Assembly (NCBI RefSeq): GCF_000425745.1 | Contig: NZ_AUEA01000010.1 | Coordinates: 124,001 to 188,000 of the forward strand | DNA from: Pseudomonas cremoricolorata DSM 17059 = NBRC 16634 | GTDB lineage: Bacteria > Pseudomonadota > Gammaproteobacteria > Pseudomonadales > Pseudomonadaceae | DNA length: 64,000 bases | Reading direction: 5' to 3' | Shown here: piece after piece, positions 19,460 through 31,620 of the stretch | Layout of the letters: every line of letters begins with the position of its first letter | Position numbering within the stretch: the stretch's first letter is position 1 | The notes under the pieces: model-generated | Seen by the model: only the letters and a program-made list of their open reading frames with translations | Told to the model about the DNA's origin: nothing | The model's database searches: none | Translations under genes and position numbers: made by a program

Positions 19460-20470
19460 ATGCGCGATTTTTTCCAAGCGAACACCTTGAAGCTGGTCTG
19501 CTGCCTGGCCGCTGCGCTGGTGCTGAGCAGTTGCTCGTCGAGTCGTCCGACCGCGAGCAAGCCCAAGCAAAGCGGCGACATCGTGCGCTCGCAGCCGGGC
19601 TTGGACATCAACCGCGCGCACAAGGATGGCGCGCCGTGGTGGGATGTGGACGTCAACAAGATTCCCGACGCCACGCCGACCCTGCACACCGGCAACTACA
19701 AGGCCAACCCGTACACGGTACTGGGCAAGACCTACTACCCCATCCAGCAGTCGAGCAACTACCGCGCCGAGGGCACGGCCTCGTGGTATGGCACCAAGTT
19801 CCATGGCCAGAACACCGCCAACGGCGAGGTCTATGACCTCTACGGCATGAGCGCGGCGCACAAGACCCTGCCACTGCCGGCCTATGTTCGGGTGACCAAC
19901 CTGGACAACCAGCGCAGCGTGATCCTGCGGGTCAACGACCGCGGGCCGTTCTACTCCGACCGCATCATCGACCTGTCCTACGCGGCGGCGAAGAAGCTTG
20001 GCTATGCCGAAACCGGCACCGCCCGGGTGCGCGTCGAGGGTATCGATCCGCAGCAGTGGTGGGCCCAGCGTGGCCGCCCGGCGCCGCTGGTGCTCAAGGA
20101 GCCGCAGGTGGCGCAGACCCAGCCGCTTCCGGCCAGCACCGGAGCCGTCGAGCAGTGGACGCCGCCGCCGCAACAGCACGCCGCACCCGTGGTGCCTGTG
20201 CAGGTCGGCGGCAACGCTGGGCCGGCCAACAGCGGGGCGATGTTCCTGCAGGTCGGCGCCTTCGCCAACCCGGATGCCGCCGAGCTGCTGCGCTCGAAAC
20301 TGAGCACCATGGTCAGCGCGCCGGTGTTCATCAGCTCGATCGTGCGTAACCAGCAAACCTTGCACCGGGTTCGCCTGGGGCCGATCAACAGTCAGGGCGA
20401 AGTGCAGCAGATGCAGGACAGCGTGCGCCTGGCCAATCTCGGTCAGGCCAAGCTGGTCAGCGCCGACTGA
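19460..20470 (+). CDS. rlpA: Septal-ring lytic transglycosylase RlpA
   Basis: Lipoprotein that cleaves denuded glycan strands at the septum and lateral wall. The ATG directly follows the mltB stop. The 336 residues hold a lipobox (LSSC, near residue 23), a double-psi beta-barrel domain (about 95-195, with GTASWYGTKFHGQNTANGE and RVNDRGPF) and a C-terminal SPOR domain (about 250-330) that binds denuded glycans. Gene order mrdA-rodA-mltB-rlpA-dacA is conserved in Pseudomonas. Confidence 0.96.
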   Translation: MRDFFQANTLKLVCCLAAALVLSSCSSSRPTASKPKQSGDIVRSQPGLDINRAHKDGAPWWDVDVNKIPDATPTLHTGNYKANPYTVLGKTYYPIQQSSNYRAEGTASWYGTKFHGQNTANGEVYDLYGMSAAHKTLPLPAYVRVTNLDNQRSVILRVNDRGPFYSDRIIDLSYAAAKKLGYAETGTARVRVEGIDPQQWWAQRGRPAPLVLKEPQVAQTQPLPASTGAVEQWTPPPQQHAAPVVPVQVGGNAGPANSGAMFLQVGAFANPDAAELLRSKLSTMVSAPVFISSIVRNQQTLHRVRLGPINSQGEVQQMQDSVRLANLGQAKLVSAD

Positions 20471-20497
20471 GCGCATCTGTAGGTTTTGTCATGAATC

Positions 20498-20536
20498 GGC
20501 GGGCAGGGCCATGTACAATGGCCGTTTTTGCCCGCC
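20498..20536. other. Nested inverted repeat upstream of dacA
   Basis: Outer arms GGCGGGCA and TGCCCGCC enclose inner arms GGCCAT and ATGGCC around a 5-base loop. A T5 run lies inside the right arm rather than after it, so this is not a standard terminator. It could attenuate read-through from rlpA or shape the dacA leader. The core also contains TACAAT, a possible -10. Confidence 0.4.
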
Positions 20537-20647
20537 AGACCCTGGGCCCAGGCCCCGGGCGTGAACATTGATGTGGGGGCGTGGTCTGGATAGCCGAGAT
20601 TACCCGGTCCACGAAACATCAGACCCTTAGCGATTTACGAGAGACGG

Positions 20648-21808
20648 ATGAACATCACCAAAATAGCCAAACGCCTGTGCCTGCCCGTGCTGCTGATGAT
20701 CATGCCTGCTGCCTTCGCGGCAGAGCAGATGATGCCAGCACCGCCGCAACTGGCCGCCAAATCCTACGTGCTGATGGACGCCTCCAGCGGCAACGTGCTG
20801 GTCGAGAACAACGGTGACGAGCGCCTGCCGCCCGCCAGCCTGACCAAACTGATGACCGCCTACATCGCCACACTCGACATCCGTCGCGGGCAGATCGGCG
20901 AGAACGATCCGGTCACCGTCAGCGAAAACGCCTGGCGCACCGGTGGTTCGCGCATGTTCATCAAGGTCGGCACCCAGGTCAGCGTCAGCGACCTGCTGCA
21001 CGGCATCATCATTCAGTCGGGTAACGACGCCTCGGTGGCGCTCTCCGAGCACATCGCCGGCAGCGAAGATGCTTTCGCCGACATGATGAACAAGACCGCT
21101 GCCGACCTGGGCATGAGCAACAGCCACTTCATGAACCCGACCGGCCTGCCGCACCCCGAGCACTACTCCTCGGCGCACGACATGGCCGTGCTGGCCCGGG
21201 CGATCATCAACGAAGATCCGGCGCACTACGCGATCTACTCGCAGAAAGAGTTCTTCTGGAACAACATCAAGCAGCCGAACCGCAACCTGCTGCTGTGGCG
21301 TGACAAGACCGTCGACGGCCTGAAAACCGGCCACACCGAAGAGGCCGGCTACTGCATGGTGTCCTCGGCAGTGCGTGACGGCCAGCGTCTGATCGCCGTG
21401 GTGTTCGGCACCAACAGCGAGCAATCTCGCGCTGCCGAAACGCAGAAACTGCTGACCTACGGCTTCCGCTTCTTCGAAACCCAGACCTTCTATCAGAAAG
21501 GTACCGAACTGGCCCAGGCGCCGGTGTGGAAGGGTGCTACCTCGCAGGTCAAGGCCGGCCTGGCCAACGACCTGACCATGACCATGCCCAAAGGCCAGCT
21601 CAAGCGCCTGCAGGCTTCGATGACCATCAACCCGCAGCTCACCGCGCCTATCGCGCAAGGTGACGTGATCGGTAAAGTGGAAGTCAAACTGGACGAGAAA
21701 GTGGTCCACAGCGCCGACCTGATCGCCCTCGAGCCGGTCGAGGAAGGTGGTTTCATCCGTCGTATGTGGGATAGCATTCGGCTATTCTTCTATGGCTTGT
21801 TCAACTGA
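20648..21808 (+). CDS. dacA: D-alanyl-D-alanine carboxypeptidase (PBP5/6 type)
   Basis: Periplasmic class C PBP that trims the terminal D-Ala of murein stem peptides. The 386 residues include a signal peptide ending AFA, the active site SLTK with the nucleophile S64, the SGN motif (QSGNDAS), the KTG motif (LKTGHT) and a C-terminal amphipathic helix (RRMWDSIRLFFYGLFN) that anchors it to the inner membrane. A 177-bp gap separates it from rlpA and a terminator follows, so it is probably its own unit. Confidence 0.96.
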   Translation: MNITKIAKRLCLPVLLMIMPAAFAAEQMMPAPPQLAAKSYVLMDASSGNVLVENNGDERLPPASLTKLMTAYIATLDIRRGQIGENDPVTVSENAWRTGGSRMFIKVGTQVSVSDLLHGIIIQSGNDASVALSEHIAGSEDAFADMMNKTAADLGMSNSHFMNPTGLPHPEHYSSAHDMAVLARAIINEDPAHYAIYSQKEFFWNNIKQPNRNLLLWRDKTVDGLKTGHTEEAGYCMVSSAVRDGQRLIAVVFGTNSEQSRAAETQKLLTYGFRFFETQTFYQKGTELAQAPVWKGATSQVKAGLANDLTMTMPKGQLKRLQASMTINPQLTAPIAQGDVIGKVEVKLDEKVVHSADLIALEPVEEGGFIRRMWDSIRLFFYGLFN

Positions 21809-21824
21809 TACGTGACCCGGCAAG

Positions 21825-21848
21825 CCCCCGCCCACCCGCGGGGGTTTT
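21825..21848 (+). terminator. Intrinsic terminator after dacA
   Basis: CCCCCGC pairs with GCGGGGG across a 6-base loop and is followed by TTTTGTTGTT. It lies between dacA and the ybeD gene, separating the cell-wall genes from the lipoate genes. Confidence 0.8.
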
Positions 21849-21881
21849 GTTGTTGCCACGGCTTACGAGGCCGTTACTGCC

Positions 21882-22157
21882 ATGAGCGAAGCAGACGTCA
21901 AGTCGCACAAAATCGAATTCCCCTGCGCCGACTATCCGATCAAGGTGATCGGTGACACCGTGGTCAATTTCCGCGACACGGTGATCGAAATTCTCAAGAA
22001 GCACGCCGAAGTCGACCTCTCGACTCTGGCCGAGCGGCAGAGCAAGGAAGGCAAGTACACCACCGTGCAGCTGCATATCGTCGCCACCAGCGAAGATCAG
22101 CTGCACGACATCAACAGCGCCCTGCGTGCCACCGGCATCGTGAAAATGGTGCTCTGA
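21882..22157 (+). CDS. ybeD: DUF493 family protein YbeD
   Basis: A 91-residue ferredoxin-like-fold protein ([30 protein letters not shown] is typical of DUF493). It is conserved next to lipB in gammaproteobacteria and may have a regulatory link to lipoate metabolism or dacA, but its biochemical role is not established. Its last base is shared with the lipB ATG. Confidence 0.92.
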   Translation: MSEADVKSHKIEFPCADYPIKVIGDTVVNFRDTVIEILKKHAEVDLSTLAERQSKEGKYTTVQLHIVATSEDQLHDINSALRATGIVKMVL

Positions 22158-22804
22158 TGCACGCGTGCCTGGGTTTTCGCGAGCTTGGTCTACAGCCCTA
22201 TGAACCGGTGCTGGAAGCCATGCGGCGTTTTACCGGGCAGCGTGACGCGACGATTCAGGATGAAGTCTGGCTGGTCGAGCACACCCCGGTGTTCACCCAG
22301 GGCCAGGCGGGCAAGCCCGAGCACCTGCTGTTGCCGGGCGACATTCCGTTGGTGCAGACCGAGCGCGGCGGCCAGGTGACCTACCACGGCCCCGGGCAAC
22401 TGGTGGCCTACTTGCTGCTCGACGTGCGCCGCCGCGGCATTGGCGTGCGCGAACTGGTCAGCCGCATCGAGCGCAGCCTGGTCGACCTGCTCGCCAGTTT
22501 CGGTGTGCAAGCGGCGGCCAGGCCCGATGCCCCCGGGGTGTACGTCGACGGGGCGAAGATCGCCTCGCTGGGGCTGCGCATCCGTAACGGTTGCTCGTTC
22601 CATGGCTTGGCGCTGAACGTCGACATGGACCTGGCGCCGTTTCGCCGCATCAATCCCTGTGGCTATGCCGGGCTGGTCATGACCCAGCTGAGCGAGCACA
22701 CAGGCCCGATCGAACTCGACGAGGTCAGGACGAGGCTGCGTGAACAGCTGGTCAGACACCTCGACTACGCAGAGCAGACGACCCTCACGGGCGGAATCGA
22801 CTGA
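22157..22804 (+). CDS. lipB: Octanoyl-ACP:protein N-octanoyltransferase
   Basis: Transfers octanoate from ACP to lipoyl domains, the first step of lipoate synthesis. The 215 residues contain [20 protein letters not shown] and the [22 protein letters not shown] segment holding the conserved Lys. The catalytic Cys is in [11 protein letters not shown]. The start overlaps ybeD and lipA follows after 2 bp, forming a ybeD-lipB-lipA operon. Confidence 0.96.
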   Translation: MHACLGFRELGLQPYEPVLEAMRRFTGQRDATIQDEVWLVEHTPVFTQGQAGKPEHLLLPGDIPLVQTERGGQVTYHGPGQLVAYLLLDVRRRGIGVRELVSRIERSLVDLLASFGVQAAARPDAPGVYVDGAKIASLGLRIRNGCSFHGLALNVDMDLAPFRRINPCGYAGLVMTQLSEHTGPIELDEVRTRLREQLVRHLDYAEQTTLTGGID

Positions 22805-22806
22805 AT

Positions 22807-23823
22807 ATGACAACTGTGCAAGAAGCCGTGCCGAACCTCATCGCCACCACCGACGTGACGCCGCGTCCGGCGCCCAAGAAAGTCGAAGCCGGCGTCAAGC
22901 TGCGCGGTGCCGAGAAGGTTGCGCGGATTCCGGTGAAGATCATCCCCACCGACGAATTGCCGAAGAAGCCCGACTGGATTCGTGTGCGCATTCCGGTATC
23001 GCCGGAGGTCGACCGCATCAAGCAATTGCTGCGCAAGCACAAGCTGCACAGTGTCTGCGAAGAAGCCTCTTGCCCGAACCTGGGTGAGTGCTTCTCGGGC
23101 GGCACGGCCACCTTCATGATCATGGGCGACATCTGCACCCGTCGTTGCCCGTTCTGCGACGTCGGTCATGGCCGGCCCAAGGCGCTGGATGCCGACGAGC
23201 CGAAGAACCTGGCCGTGGCCATCGCCGACCTGCGCCTCAAGTACGTGGTGATCACCTCGGTCGACCGCGACGACCTGCGCGACGGCGGTGCCCAGCACTT
23301 CGCCGACTGCATTCGCGAAATCCGCGCGCTGTCACCGGGCGTGCAGTTGGAAACCCTGGTGCCGGACTACCGCGGGCGCATGGACGTGGCGCTGGCCATT
23401 ACCGCCGCCGAGCCGCCGGATGTGTTCAACCATAACCTGGAAACCGTGCCACGCCTGTACAAGGCGGCGCGTCCGGGTTCGGACTACGACTGGTCGCTCG
23501 ACCTGCTGCAGAAATTCAAGCAGCTGGTGCCGCATGTGCCGACCAAGTCCGGCCTGATGCTGGGCCTGGGTGAAACCGACGAAGAGGTCATCGAGGTCAT
23601 GCACCGCATGCGCGAACATGACATCGACATGCTCACCCTCGGCCAGTACCTGCAACCGTCGCGCAGCCACCTGCCGGTGCAGCGCTTCGTGCACCCGGAC
23701 ACCTTCGCCTGGTTCGCCGAGGAAGGTTACAAGATGGGCTTCAAGAACGTGGCTTCCGGGCCGCTGGTACGTTCCTCGTACCACGCCGACCAGCAGGCGC
23801 ACGAAGCCAAGATCAAGCTTTGA
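22807..23823 (+). CDS. lipA: Lipoyl synthase (radical SAM)
   Basis: Inserts two sulfurs into protein-bound octanoate. The 338 residues include both cluster sites: the auxiliary [19 protein letters not shown] segment ([12 protein letters not shown]) and the radical-[27 protein letters not shown] and the C-terminal SSYHADQ, which supplies a cluster-ligating Ser in this family, are present. It ends the ybeD-lipB-lipA operon before a terminator. Confidence 0.97.
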   Translation: MTTVQEAVPNLIATTDVTPRPAPKKVEAGVKLRGAEKVARIPVKIIPTDELPKKPDWIRVRIPVSPEVDRIKQLLRKHKLHSVCEEASCPNLGECFSGGTATFMIMGDICTRRCPFCDVGHGRPKALDADEPKNLAVAIADLRLKYVVITSVDRDDLRDGGAQHFADCIREIRALSPGVQLETLVPDYRGRMDVALAITAAEPPDVFNHNLETVPRLYKAARPGSDYDWSLDLLQKFKQLVPHVPTKSGLMLGLGETDEEVIEVMHRMREHDIDMLTLGQYLQPSRSHLPVQRFVHPDTFAWFAEEGYKMGFKNVASGPLVRSSYHADQQAHEAKIKL

Positions 23824-23843
23824 CGCCAGGCTGAGTCCACGAC

Positions 23844-23879
23844 GCCGATGCGCGCCGAACAGGCGCCATCGGCTTTTTT
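23844..23879 (+). terminator. Intrinsic terminator after lipA
   Basis: GCCGATGCGCGCC pairs with GGCGCCATCGGC with one bulge around a GAACA loop, followed by six T residues. It closes the lipoate operon. Confidence 0.85.
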
Positions 23880-23959
23880 ATGGGGTAAGCCTTACCCGAT
23901 GGGGCAGGGCGTTCATCCATGCCTAAGGTGACCGCCCCTGTCTAGCAAGGAGTCATCAC

Positions 23960-24898
23960 ATGAACTGCGCTGAACCCGAGAACTTCCTCTTGCCCCGCCC
24001 GTTGACCGCCGGCGCGCGCTTCGCCGTGGTGGCGCCGGCCGGCCCGGCACGTGTCGATACGGCGAAGGCCGAGCACTGGTTTCGCCAGCGCGGCTTGCAG
24101 TGCCGGTTGTATCCCAGTGTCATGCAGGCCGATGGCTACCTGGCAGGCAGTGATGCGCAGCGTGCGCAAGACCTGCATGACGCCTTCGCCGACCCTGACA
24201 TCGATGCGATCCTGTGCATGCGCGGTGGCTACGGCAGCATGCGTTTGCTCGATACTCTCGACTTCGAACTCGTGGCACGCAACCCCAAGCCGCTGATCGG
24301 CTACAGCGATATCACCGCACTGCACACCGCCTTCGCTCACCATGCTCGCTTGCTGACCTTCCACGGCGCGATGCTCAATGCCGATCTGCTGGGCGGCAAG
24401 CAGGCGCCCACCGAATCATCGTTACTCGACCTGCTTACAGGACGCTTGGCACAAGGCGCGCTGATCGCTCATCCGTCGCATCACCCACTGACCTGCGTGC
24501 GTGCTGGCGCTGCCAGTGGCCGTCTGCTGGGCGGTAACCTGTCGATGCTCGGCGCTACGCTGGGCACCCCAGCGGAGATAGAGCTGCAGGGCGCGATCCT
24601 GTTCATCGAGGACGTCAACGAGCCACTGTATCGGGTCGACCGACTGCTGACTCAGCTACGCCTGGCGGGCAAGCTTGCGGGGCTGAAAGGGGTATTGGTG
24701 GGCGATTTCGCAGGCATCACGGTCGCGGCTTTGACGCCCTTGTTGCGGGATATCTTCGACCCTTTGCAGATACCAGTACTGGCCGGCTGGCGCAGCGGTC
24801 ATTGCGACCCGAATCTGTGCCTGCCTTTAGGCGCCCAAGTGCGCCTGGACAGTACGGCGCAGACTCTGACGCTGGAACAAAACCTGTTCAGGTCGTAA
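23960..24898 (+). CDS. LD-carboxypeptidase, peptidase family S66
   Basis: Cytoplasmic serine peptidase removing the terminal D-Ala from murein tetrapeptides during recycling (LdcA), or a MccF-like relative. The 312 residues contain the nucleophile elbow MRGGYGSMRLL with S93, PLIGYSDITALHTAF and a C-terminal GHCDPNLCLPLGAQVRLD segment carrying the conserved His. A TAGCAAGGAG ribosome binding site supports the start. The recycling role fits mpl in this window, though they are not linked. Confidence 0.9.
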   Translation: MNCAEPENFLLPRPLTAGARFAVVAPAGPARVDTAKAEHWFRQRGLQCRLYPSVMQADGYLAGSDAQRAQDLHDAFADPDIDAILCMRGGYGSMRLLDTLDFELVARNPKPLIGYSDITALHTAFAHHARLLTFHGAMLNADLLGGKQAPTESSLLDLLTGRLAQGALIAHPSHHPLTCVRAGAASGRLLGGNLSMLGATLGTPAEIELQGAILFIEDVNEPLYRVDRLLTQLRLAGKLAGLKGVLVGDFAGITVAALTPLLRDIFDPLQIPVLAGWRSGHCDPNLCLPLGAQVRLDSTAQTLTLEQNLFRS

Positions 24899-24925
24899 CG
24901 GCGGGCGCTCAGGGTTACCGGCGAT

Positions 24926-24942
24926 GGGCTGCGCAGCAGCCC
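24926..24942. other. Hairpin between convergent genes
   Basis: GGGCTGC and GCAGCCC form a 7-bp stem with a 3-base loop in the short gap between the LD-carboxypeptidase and transglycosylase genes. There is no T-run, so it may act only as a weak transcript-end structure. Confidence 0.35.
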
Positions 24943-24976
24943 ACGCGTGGTGTCGCGACTAACCTGGGCGCCGTGG

Positions 24977-26290
24977 CTACCTGCGCAAACTGTCGAGCAG
25001 CTTGTGCGTGGGGTAGCCATCTGCCGGCCAGCCCAACGCCTGCTGCGCGGTACGAATCGCCTTGCGAGTGTTCGCGCCGATGATGCCATCGGCATTGCCA
25101 GCCTCGTGACCGCTGGCATTGAGCAGGTTCTGCAGTTCGACACGCTCGCTACGGCTCAGCGGTTGGTCGTCCTTCGGCCAACTGCCGCCGATGAAACCCC
25201 AGCCGGAGAAGCGATCACCCAACAGGCTGACCGCCAGCGCGTATGACGAAGAGTTGTTGTACTTGAGAATGGCGCGGAAGTTGTCCAGTACCAGGAACGC
25301 CGGGCCGCGGGCACCGGCCGGCAGCAGCAATGCGGCAGACAGTTCGTTGCTGCCCGCCGGCAACTGCGTGCCGGCGGGCAAGGTCACGCCCATCTGCAGC
25401 CACTGGCTGACGGTTTTGCGCTGCGCGCCGTCTGCCTGCCAGTAGTCGAAGCCGGCTGGCACCTGCACCTCGAAGCCCCACGGCTGGCCACGCTTCCAGC
25501 CAGAGCTTTGCAGGTAGTGGGCGGTGGAGGCGAGGGCATCAGGCGTGCTTTTCCAGATGTCGCGGCGGCCGTCGCCGTCGAAGTCGACGGCATGGGTGTT
25601 GTAGGTGGTGGGGATGAACTGGGTCTGGCCCATGGCGCCGGCCCACGAGCCGAGCATGGCGTCTGGCTGGATGTCGCCGTTCTGCAGGATCTGCAGGGCG
25701 GCGATCAGCTGATCCTGGGCGAACTGCGGACGGCGGCCCTCATAGGCCAGGGTCGCCAGCGATCGGATCACCGACTTGCTGCCCTGGAACTGACCGAAGT
25801 TGCTTTCCATGCCCCACACCGCGACCAGAATCTGCCGGTCGACCCCATAGCGCTGTTCCAGGCGCGCCAGCAACTCGGCGTTCTGCTCGAGCAGGCGCTT
25901 GCCGTTACGCACCCGCAGCGGCGACAGGGCGCCTTCGAGGTACTCCCACACCGGGCGGCTGAACTCGGGTTGGCTGCGGTCGGCCTTGATCACGTCCATG
26001 TCCGGAGTGACGCCGAGGAAGGCCCGATCGAACAGGCTGGCGGAAATGCCGGCCTGCAGCGCTTGCTCGCGGAAGCCTGCCTGCCACTGGGCGAAGGTTT
26101 GTACCGGCTGGATGTCGCTGCTGGTGTCTGCTTGGGCGTTGGGGACGGTCACCACCGGTGCCGGTTGGGCTGGCGGTAGCGGTAGCGCATCGGCGGCGGT
26201 GGGTTTTTCCGCGCAGGCCACGAGCAGAATGAGACTGGAGGCCGCGATCAGCTGGCGCGATTGCCAGCGAGGGAAAAGACTGGGAGGCAT
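24977..26290 (-). CDS. Lytic murein transglycosylase with C-terminal peptidoglycan-binding domain
   Basis: A 437-residue MltB-related lipoprotein. It has a signal peptide with lipobox LVAC, an SLT2-type catalytic domain with the Glu in VWGMESNFGQFQG and the GSWAGAMGQTQFIPTTYNTHAVDFDGDG signature, and a PG_binding_1 domain in the last 65 residues (LQNLLNASGHEAGNADGIIGANTRKAI). It differs from the mltB at 18.4-19.5 kb, which lacks the binding domain. It converges with the LD-carboxypeptidase gene. Confidence 0.93.
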   Translation of the reverse strand: MPPSLFPRWQSRQLIAASSLILLVACAEKPTAADALPLPPAQPAPVVTVPNAQADTSSDIQPVQTFAQWQAGFREQALQAGISASLFDRAFLGVTPDMDVIKADRSQPEFSRPVWEYLEGALSPLRVRNGKRLLEQNAELLARLEQRYGVDRQILVAVWGMESNFGQFQGSKSVIRSLATLAYEGRRPQFAQDQLIAALQILQNGDIQPDAMLGSWAGAMGQTQFIPTTYNTHAVDFDGDGRRDIWKSTPDALASTAHYLQSSGWKRGQPWGFEVQVPAGFDYWQADGAQRKTVSQWLQMGVTLPAGTQLPAGSNELSAALLLPAGARGPAFLVLDNFRAILKYNNSSSYALAVSLLGDRFSGWGFIGGSWPKDDQPLSRSERVELQNLLNASGHEAGNADGIIGANTRKAIRTAQQALGWPADGYPTHKLLDSLRR

Positions 26291-26351
26291 GCACAGGTCC
26301 AGGAATTACAGGGCAGGTGACGACCATATCATGCTTGTGCGGTTTACGCCT

Positions 26352-26516
26352 TCATGCCGCCAGAAAGGAAGAAGCCTCCCAATCTCTCGATTGGAAGGCT
26401 TCGCGGCGGTAGCTGCCTTTGCCCTTGCCGGCGCGTTCCTGGCGGCAGCGGAACAGTGGCTGGGCGATGATCGATTTGGCTTTGTTCGGGCCGGGTTTGC
26501 TGGCCTTTTTGCTCAT
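26352..26516 (-). CDS. arfA: Alternative ribosome-rescue factor ArfA
   Basis: A 54-residue protein that recruits RF2 to ribosomes stalled on non-stop mRNA as a backup to trans-translation. MSKKASKPGPNKAKSI is followed by the ArfA core QPLFRCRQERAGKGKGSY and a WEAS segment, both shared with E. coli ArfA. The start at 26516 has an AGGACACTGCC leader. A strong hairpin within the last codons precedes the stop (see the separate entry), as in E. coli, where transcript cleavage or termination at such a hairpin makes ArfA synthesis depend on tmRNA failure. Confidence 0.9.
   Translation of the reverse strand: MSKKASKPGPNKAKSIIAQPLFRCRQERAGKGKGSYRREAFQSRDWEASSFLAA
26371..26402 (-). terminator. 14-bp hairpin inside the arfA 3' coding end
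   Basis: In the transcript GAAGCCUUCCAAUC pairs with GAUUGGGAGGCUUC through one G-U wobble, closed by a GAGA tetraloop (GNRA type). The stop codon lies 17 bases downstream of the stem. This placement is typical of arfA genes whose mRNA ends, by termination or RNase III cleavage, before the stop. That consequence is inferred from E. coli. Confidence 0.8.
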
Positions 26517-26605
26517 GGCAGTGTCCTGTCTGGGGTGTAAGACGATGGGCACTGTAGGACTCAACTTGAGTGCAGGCCAATTGAATATGTCAATCGCCGT
26601 TGCAG

Positions 26606-27643
26606 TCACTGCGCGGGCAGTGCCAGGCGCTGGCCGGCCATCAGCAGGGTCAGGCGGCTCAGGCTCATCCACGGCGACCCCTCGGCTTGGCCTTTGATTT
26701 GCGCATCGATGCGCTGGGCATCCTGCAACAGCTGCGCCCAGCGCTGCGCTGATAGCCGCTGTAGCGCTTTGCTCACCAGCGGCCGGCGCTTGTCCCAGAT
26801 CGGTGGCTTGGCCTGGCTGAAGGCTTTGTCCAGCGGCACGCCCTGGCTGAACTGCTGGGCCAGCCCTGCCAGTGAACGCAGCTCGCGGGCCAGTGCCCAG
26901 AGAATCACCGGCGGCTCGACACCTTCGCCGCGCAGCCCTTCGAGAATGCGCAGGGCATGCCCGGCGTCACCGGCAAGAATCGCGTCGACCAGGCCGAAAA
27001 CGTCGAAGCGCGCGCTGTCGGCCACTGCCGCCTGCACCGTGTCGACGGTGATCTGGTTGCCTTCGGCGAGCAGCTTGAGCTTTTCGATTTCCTGCGCTGC
27101 GGCCAACAGGTTGCCTTCGACGCGGGTGGCGATCAGGTCTACCGCGTCGCGCTGCGCCGACAGCCCGGCCTGGGCCAAGCGTTGATTGATCCACTGCGGC
27201 AGCTGGCGTGCTTCCACCGGCCAGATCTGGATGAACTGGCACGCTTGACCTTCCACCAGCGCCTTGCCCCATTTGCTGCGCTGGGCGCTGGCATCGAGCC
27301 GCGGCAGGCTGATCAGCAGCACGGTGTCTTCGGCGGGTCTGCTGCAGTATTCGATCAATGCAGCAGCGCCTTTATCGCCGGGTTTGCCCGACGGCAGGCG
27401 CAGCTCCAGCAGGCGCCGCTGGGCGAACAGCGACAGGCTGGCACCGGCTTGCAGCAAGGTGCCCCAGTCGAAGTTGGCGTCGGCGCTGAACACCTGGCGC
27501 TCATCGAAACCCTGGGCGCGCGCGGCCACGCGGATGGCATCGGCGGCTTCCTGGCACAGCAGCGGGTCGTCGCCGCTGACCACGTAGACCGGCGCCAGGC
27601 TGCCTTGCAGGTGTTTGTTGAGCTGGGCGGGGGCAAGCTTCAT
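26606..27643 (-). CDS. holA: DNA polymerase III subunit delta
   Basis: Clamp-loader subunit that opens the beta sliding clamp. The 345 residues start MKLAPAQLNKHLQGSLAPVYVVSGDDPLLCQEAAD, the family's N-terminal fold, with GNLLAAAQEIEKLKLLA in the middle domain. It follows lptE in the leuS-lptE-holA order usual for gammaproteobacteria. No good ribosome binding site is visible; instead a strong hairpin lies just upstream of the ATG. Confidence 0.96.
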   Translation of the reverse strand: MKLAPAQLNKHLQGSLAPVYVVSGDDPLLCQEAADAIRVAARAQGFDERQVFSADANFDWGTLLQAGASLSLFAQRRLLELRLPSGKPGDKGAAALIEYCSRPAEDTVLLISLPRLDASAQRSKWGKALVEGQACQFIQIWPVEARQLPQWINQRLAQAGLSAQRDAVDLIATRVEGNLLAAAQEIEKLKLLAEGNQITVDTVQAAVADSARFDVFGLVDAILAGDAGHALRILEGLRGEGVEPPVILWALARELRSLAGLAQQFSQGVPLDKAFSQAKPPIWDKRRPLVSKALQRLSAQRWAQLLQDAQRIDAQIKGQAEGSPWMSLSRLTLLMAGQRLALPAQ

Positions 27644-27651
27644 GAAATAGG

Positions 27652-27673
27652 GCGGGGCACCGCAGTGCCCCGC
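27652..27673 (-). other. Hairpin between lptE and holA
   Basis: GCGGGGCAC and GTGCCCCGC form a perfect 9-bp stem with a 4-base loop, ending 8 bp before the holA ATG. There is no U-run. It could cap the lptE mRNA or limit holA translation. Confidence 0.45.
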
Positions 27674-27679
27674 TCGGCC

Positions 27680-28285
27680 TCAGTTGGCCGGAACTTCCAT
27701 CGGCGATTGCTGGGGCGTGGCGTCCTGCGCACGGCGGGCCGCTTCCATCTGTTCGGCTTCAGCCTTGGCGCGCAGGTCGGCCTTGCGCTGCAGCTCGTCG
27801 AGCTGTGCTGGAGTCAGCTGTTGCAGGCGCAGCATCAGGCCCTGCACGACATCGTTGCGCATTTCTTTGCGCACGCGCTGGGCTTCGAGGTCGGAGCCGG
27901 TGATGTTGTTGCCGTCATGCACGTACATCTTGTGCACTTCCAGCTTGTCGGACAGCAGCTCGGCGTTGTTCAAGCCCTGCACGACATAGCTGACCACGGT
28001 GGTCAGTTCGTACTCGGCCGAGCGGGTGCCGCCGGTGTAGGTGGCCGCGCGCTGGGTGTCCTGTTCGTTGGTCAGCACCAGGTGGTACGGCGCGCCGCTG
28101 TACACCTTGACGCCGTTGTTTTCCAGCGCGGTGCGCAGTTGCTTGACCGTATCGCCATAGGCGTTGCGCGCGCTGAGGTCGAGTTCGCGGATGTTCAGGT
28201 CATTGGCACCGGTGCCGCGCAGCTGGAAGCCGCAGGCGCTGAGCATGACGGCCAGGCCCATCACCAGCAGATTGCGTTTGATCAT
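27680..28285 (-). CDS. lptE: LPS-assembly lipoprotein LptE
   Basis: Outer-membrane lipoprotein that plugs the LptD barrel in LPS export. The 201 residues carry a signal peptide with lipobox LSAC, then GFQLRGTG, the typical LptE mature start. The C-terminal third is charged and coiled-coil-like (LQQLTPAQLDELQRKADLRAKAEAEQ) with a Pro/Gln tail. The start at 28285 places the signal peptide correctly. It follows leuS after 61 bp containing a hairpin. Confidence 0.93.
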   Translation of the reverse strand: MIKRNLLVMGLAVMLSACGFQLRGTGANDLNIRELDLSARNAYGDTVKQLRTALENNGVKVYSGAPYHLVLTNEQDTQRAATYTGGTRSAEYELTTVVSYVVQGLNNAELLSDKLEVHKMYVHDGNNITGSDLEAQRVRKEMRNDVVQGLMLRLQQLTPAQLDELQRKADLRAKAEAEQMEAARRAQDATPQQSPMEVPAN

Positions 28286-28311
28286 GTTGTAGCTCCCTTG
28301 TGGGCCGATTC

Positions 28312-28340
28312 CGCCTGCTCGCACCCTTGGCGAGCAGGCG
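28312..28340 (-). other. Hairpin between leuS and lptE
   Basis: CGCCTGCTCGC pairs perfectly with GCGAGCAGGCG (11 bp, 7-base loop). There is no T-run on the transcribed strand. It may reduce read-through or act as an RNA-stability boundary between leuS and lptE. Confidence 0.5.
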
Positions 28341-28346
28341 TTGCCA

Positions 28347-31541
<3,195 letters not shown>

Positions 31542-31620
31542 TCAACCTGATCGGTGCCCGCGCTCTTGAGGCGCAGCGCCGATCCTCCTAGGCTGCAGGC
31601 CTTCGACAAAGGTGTGCGCC

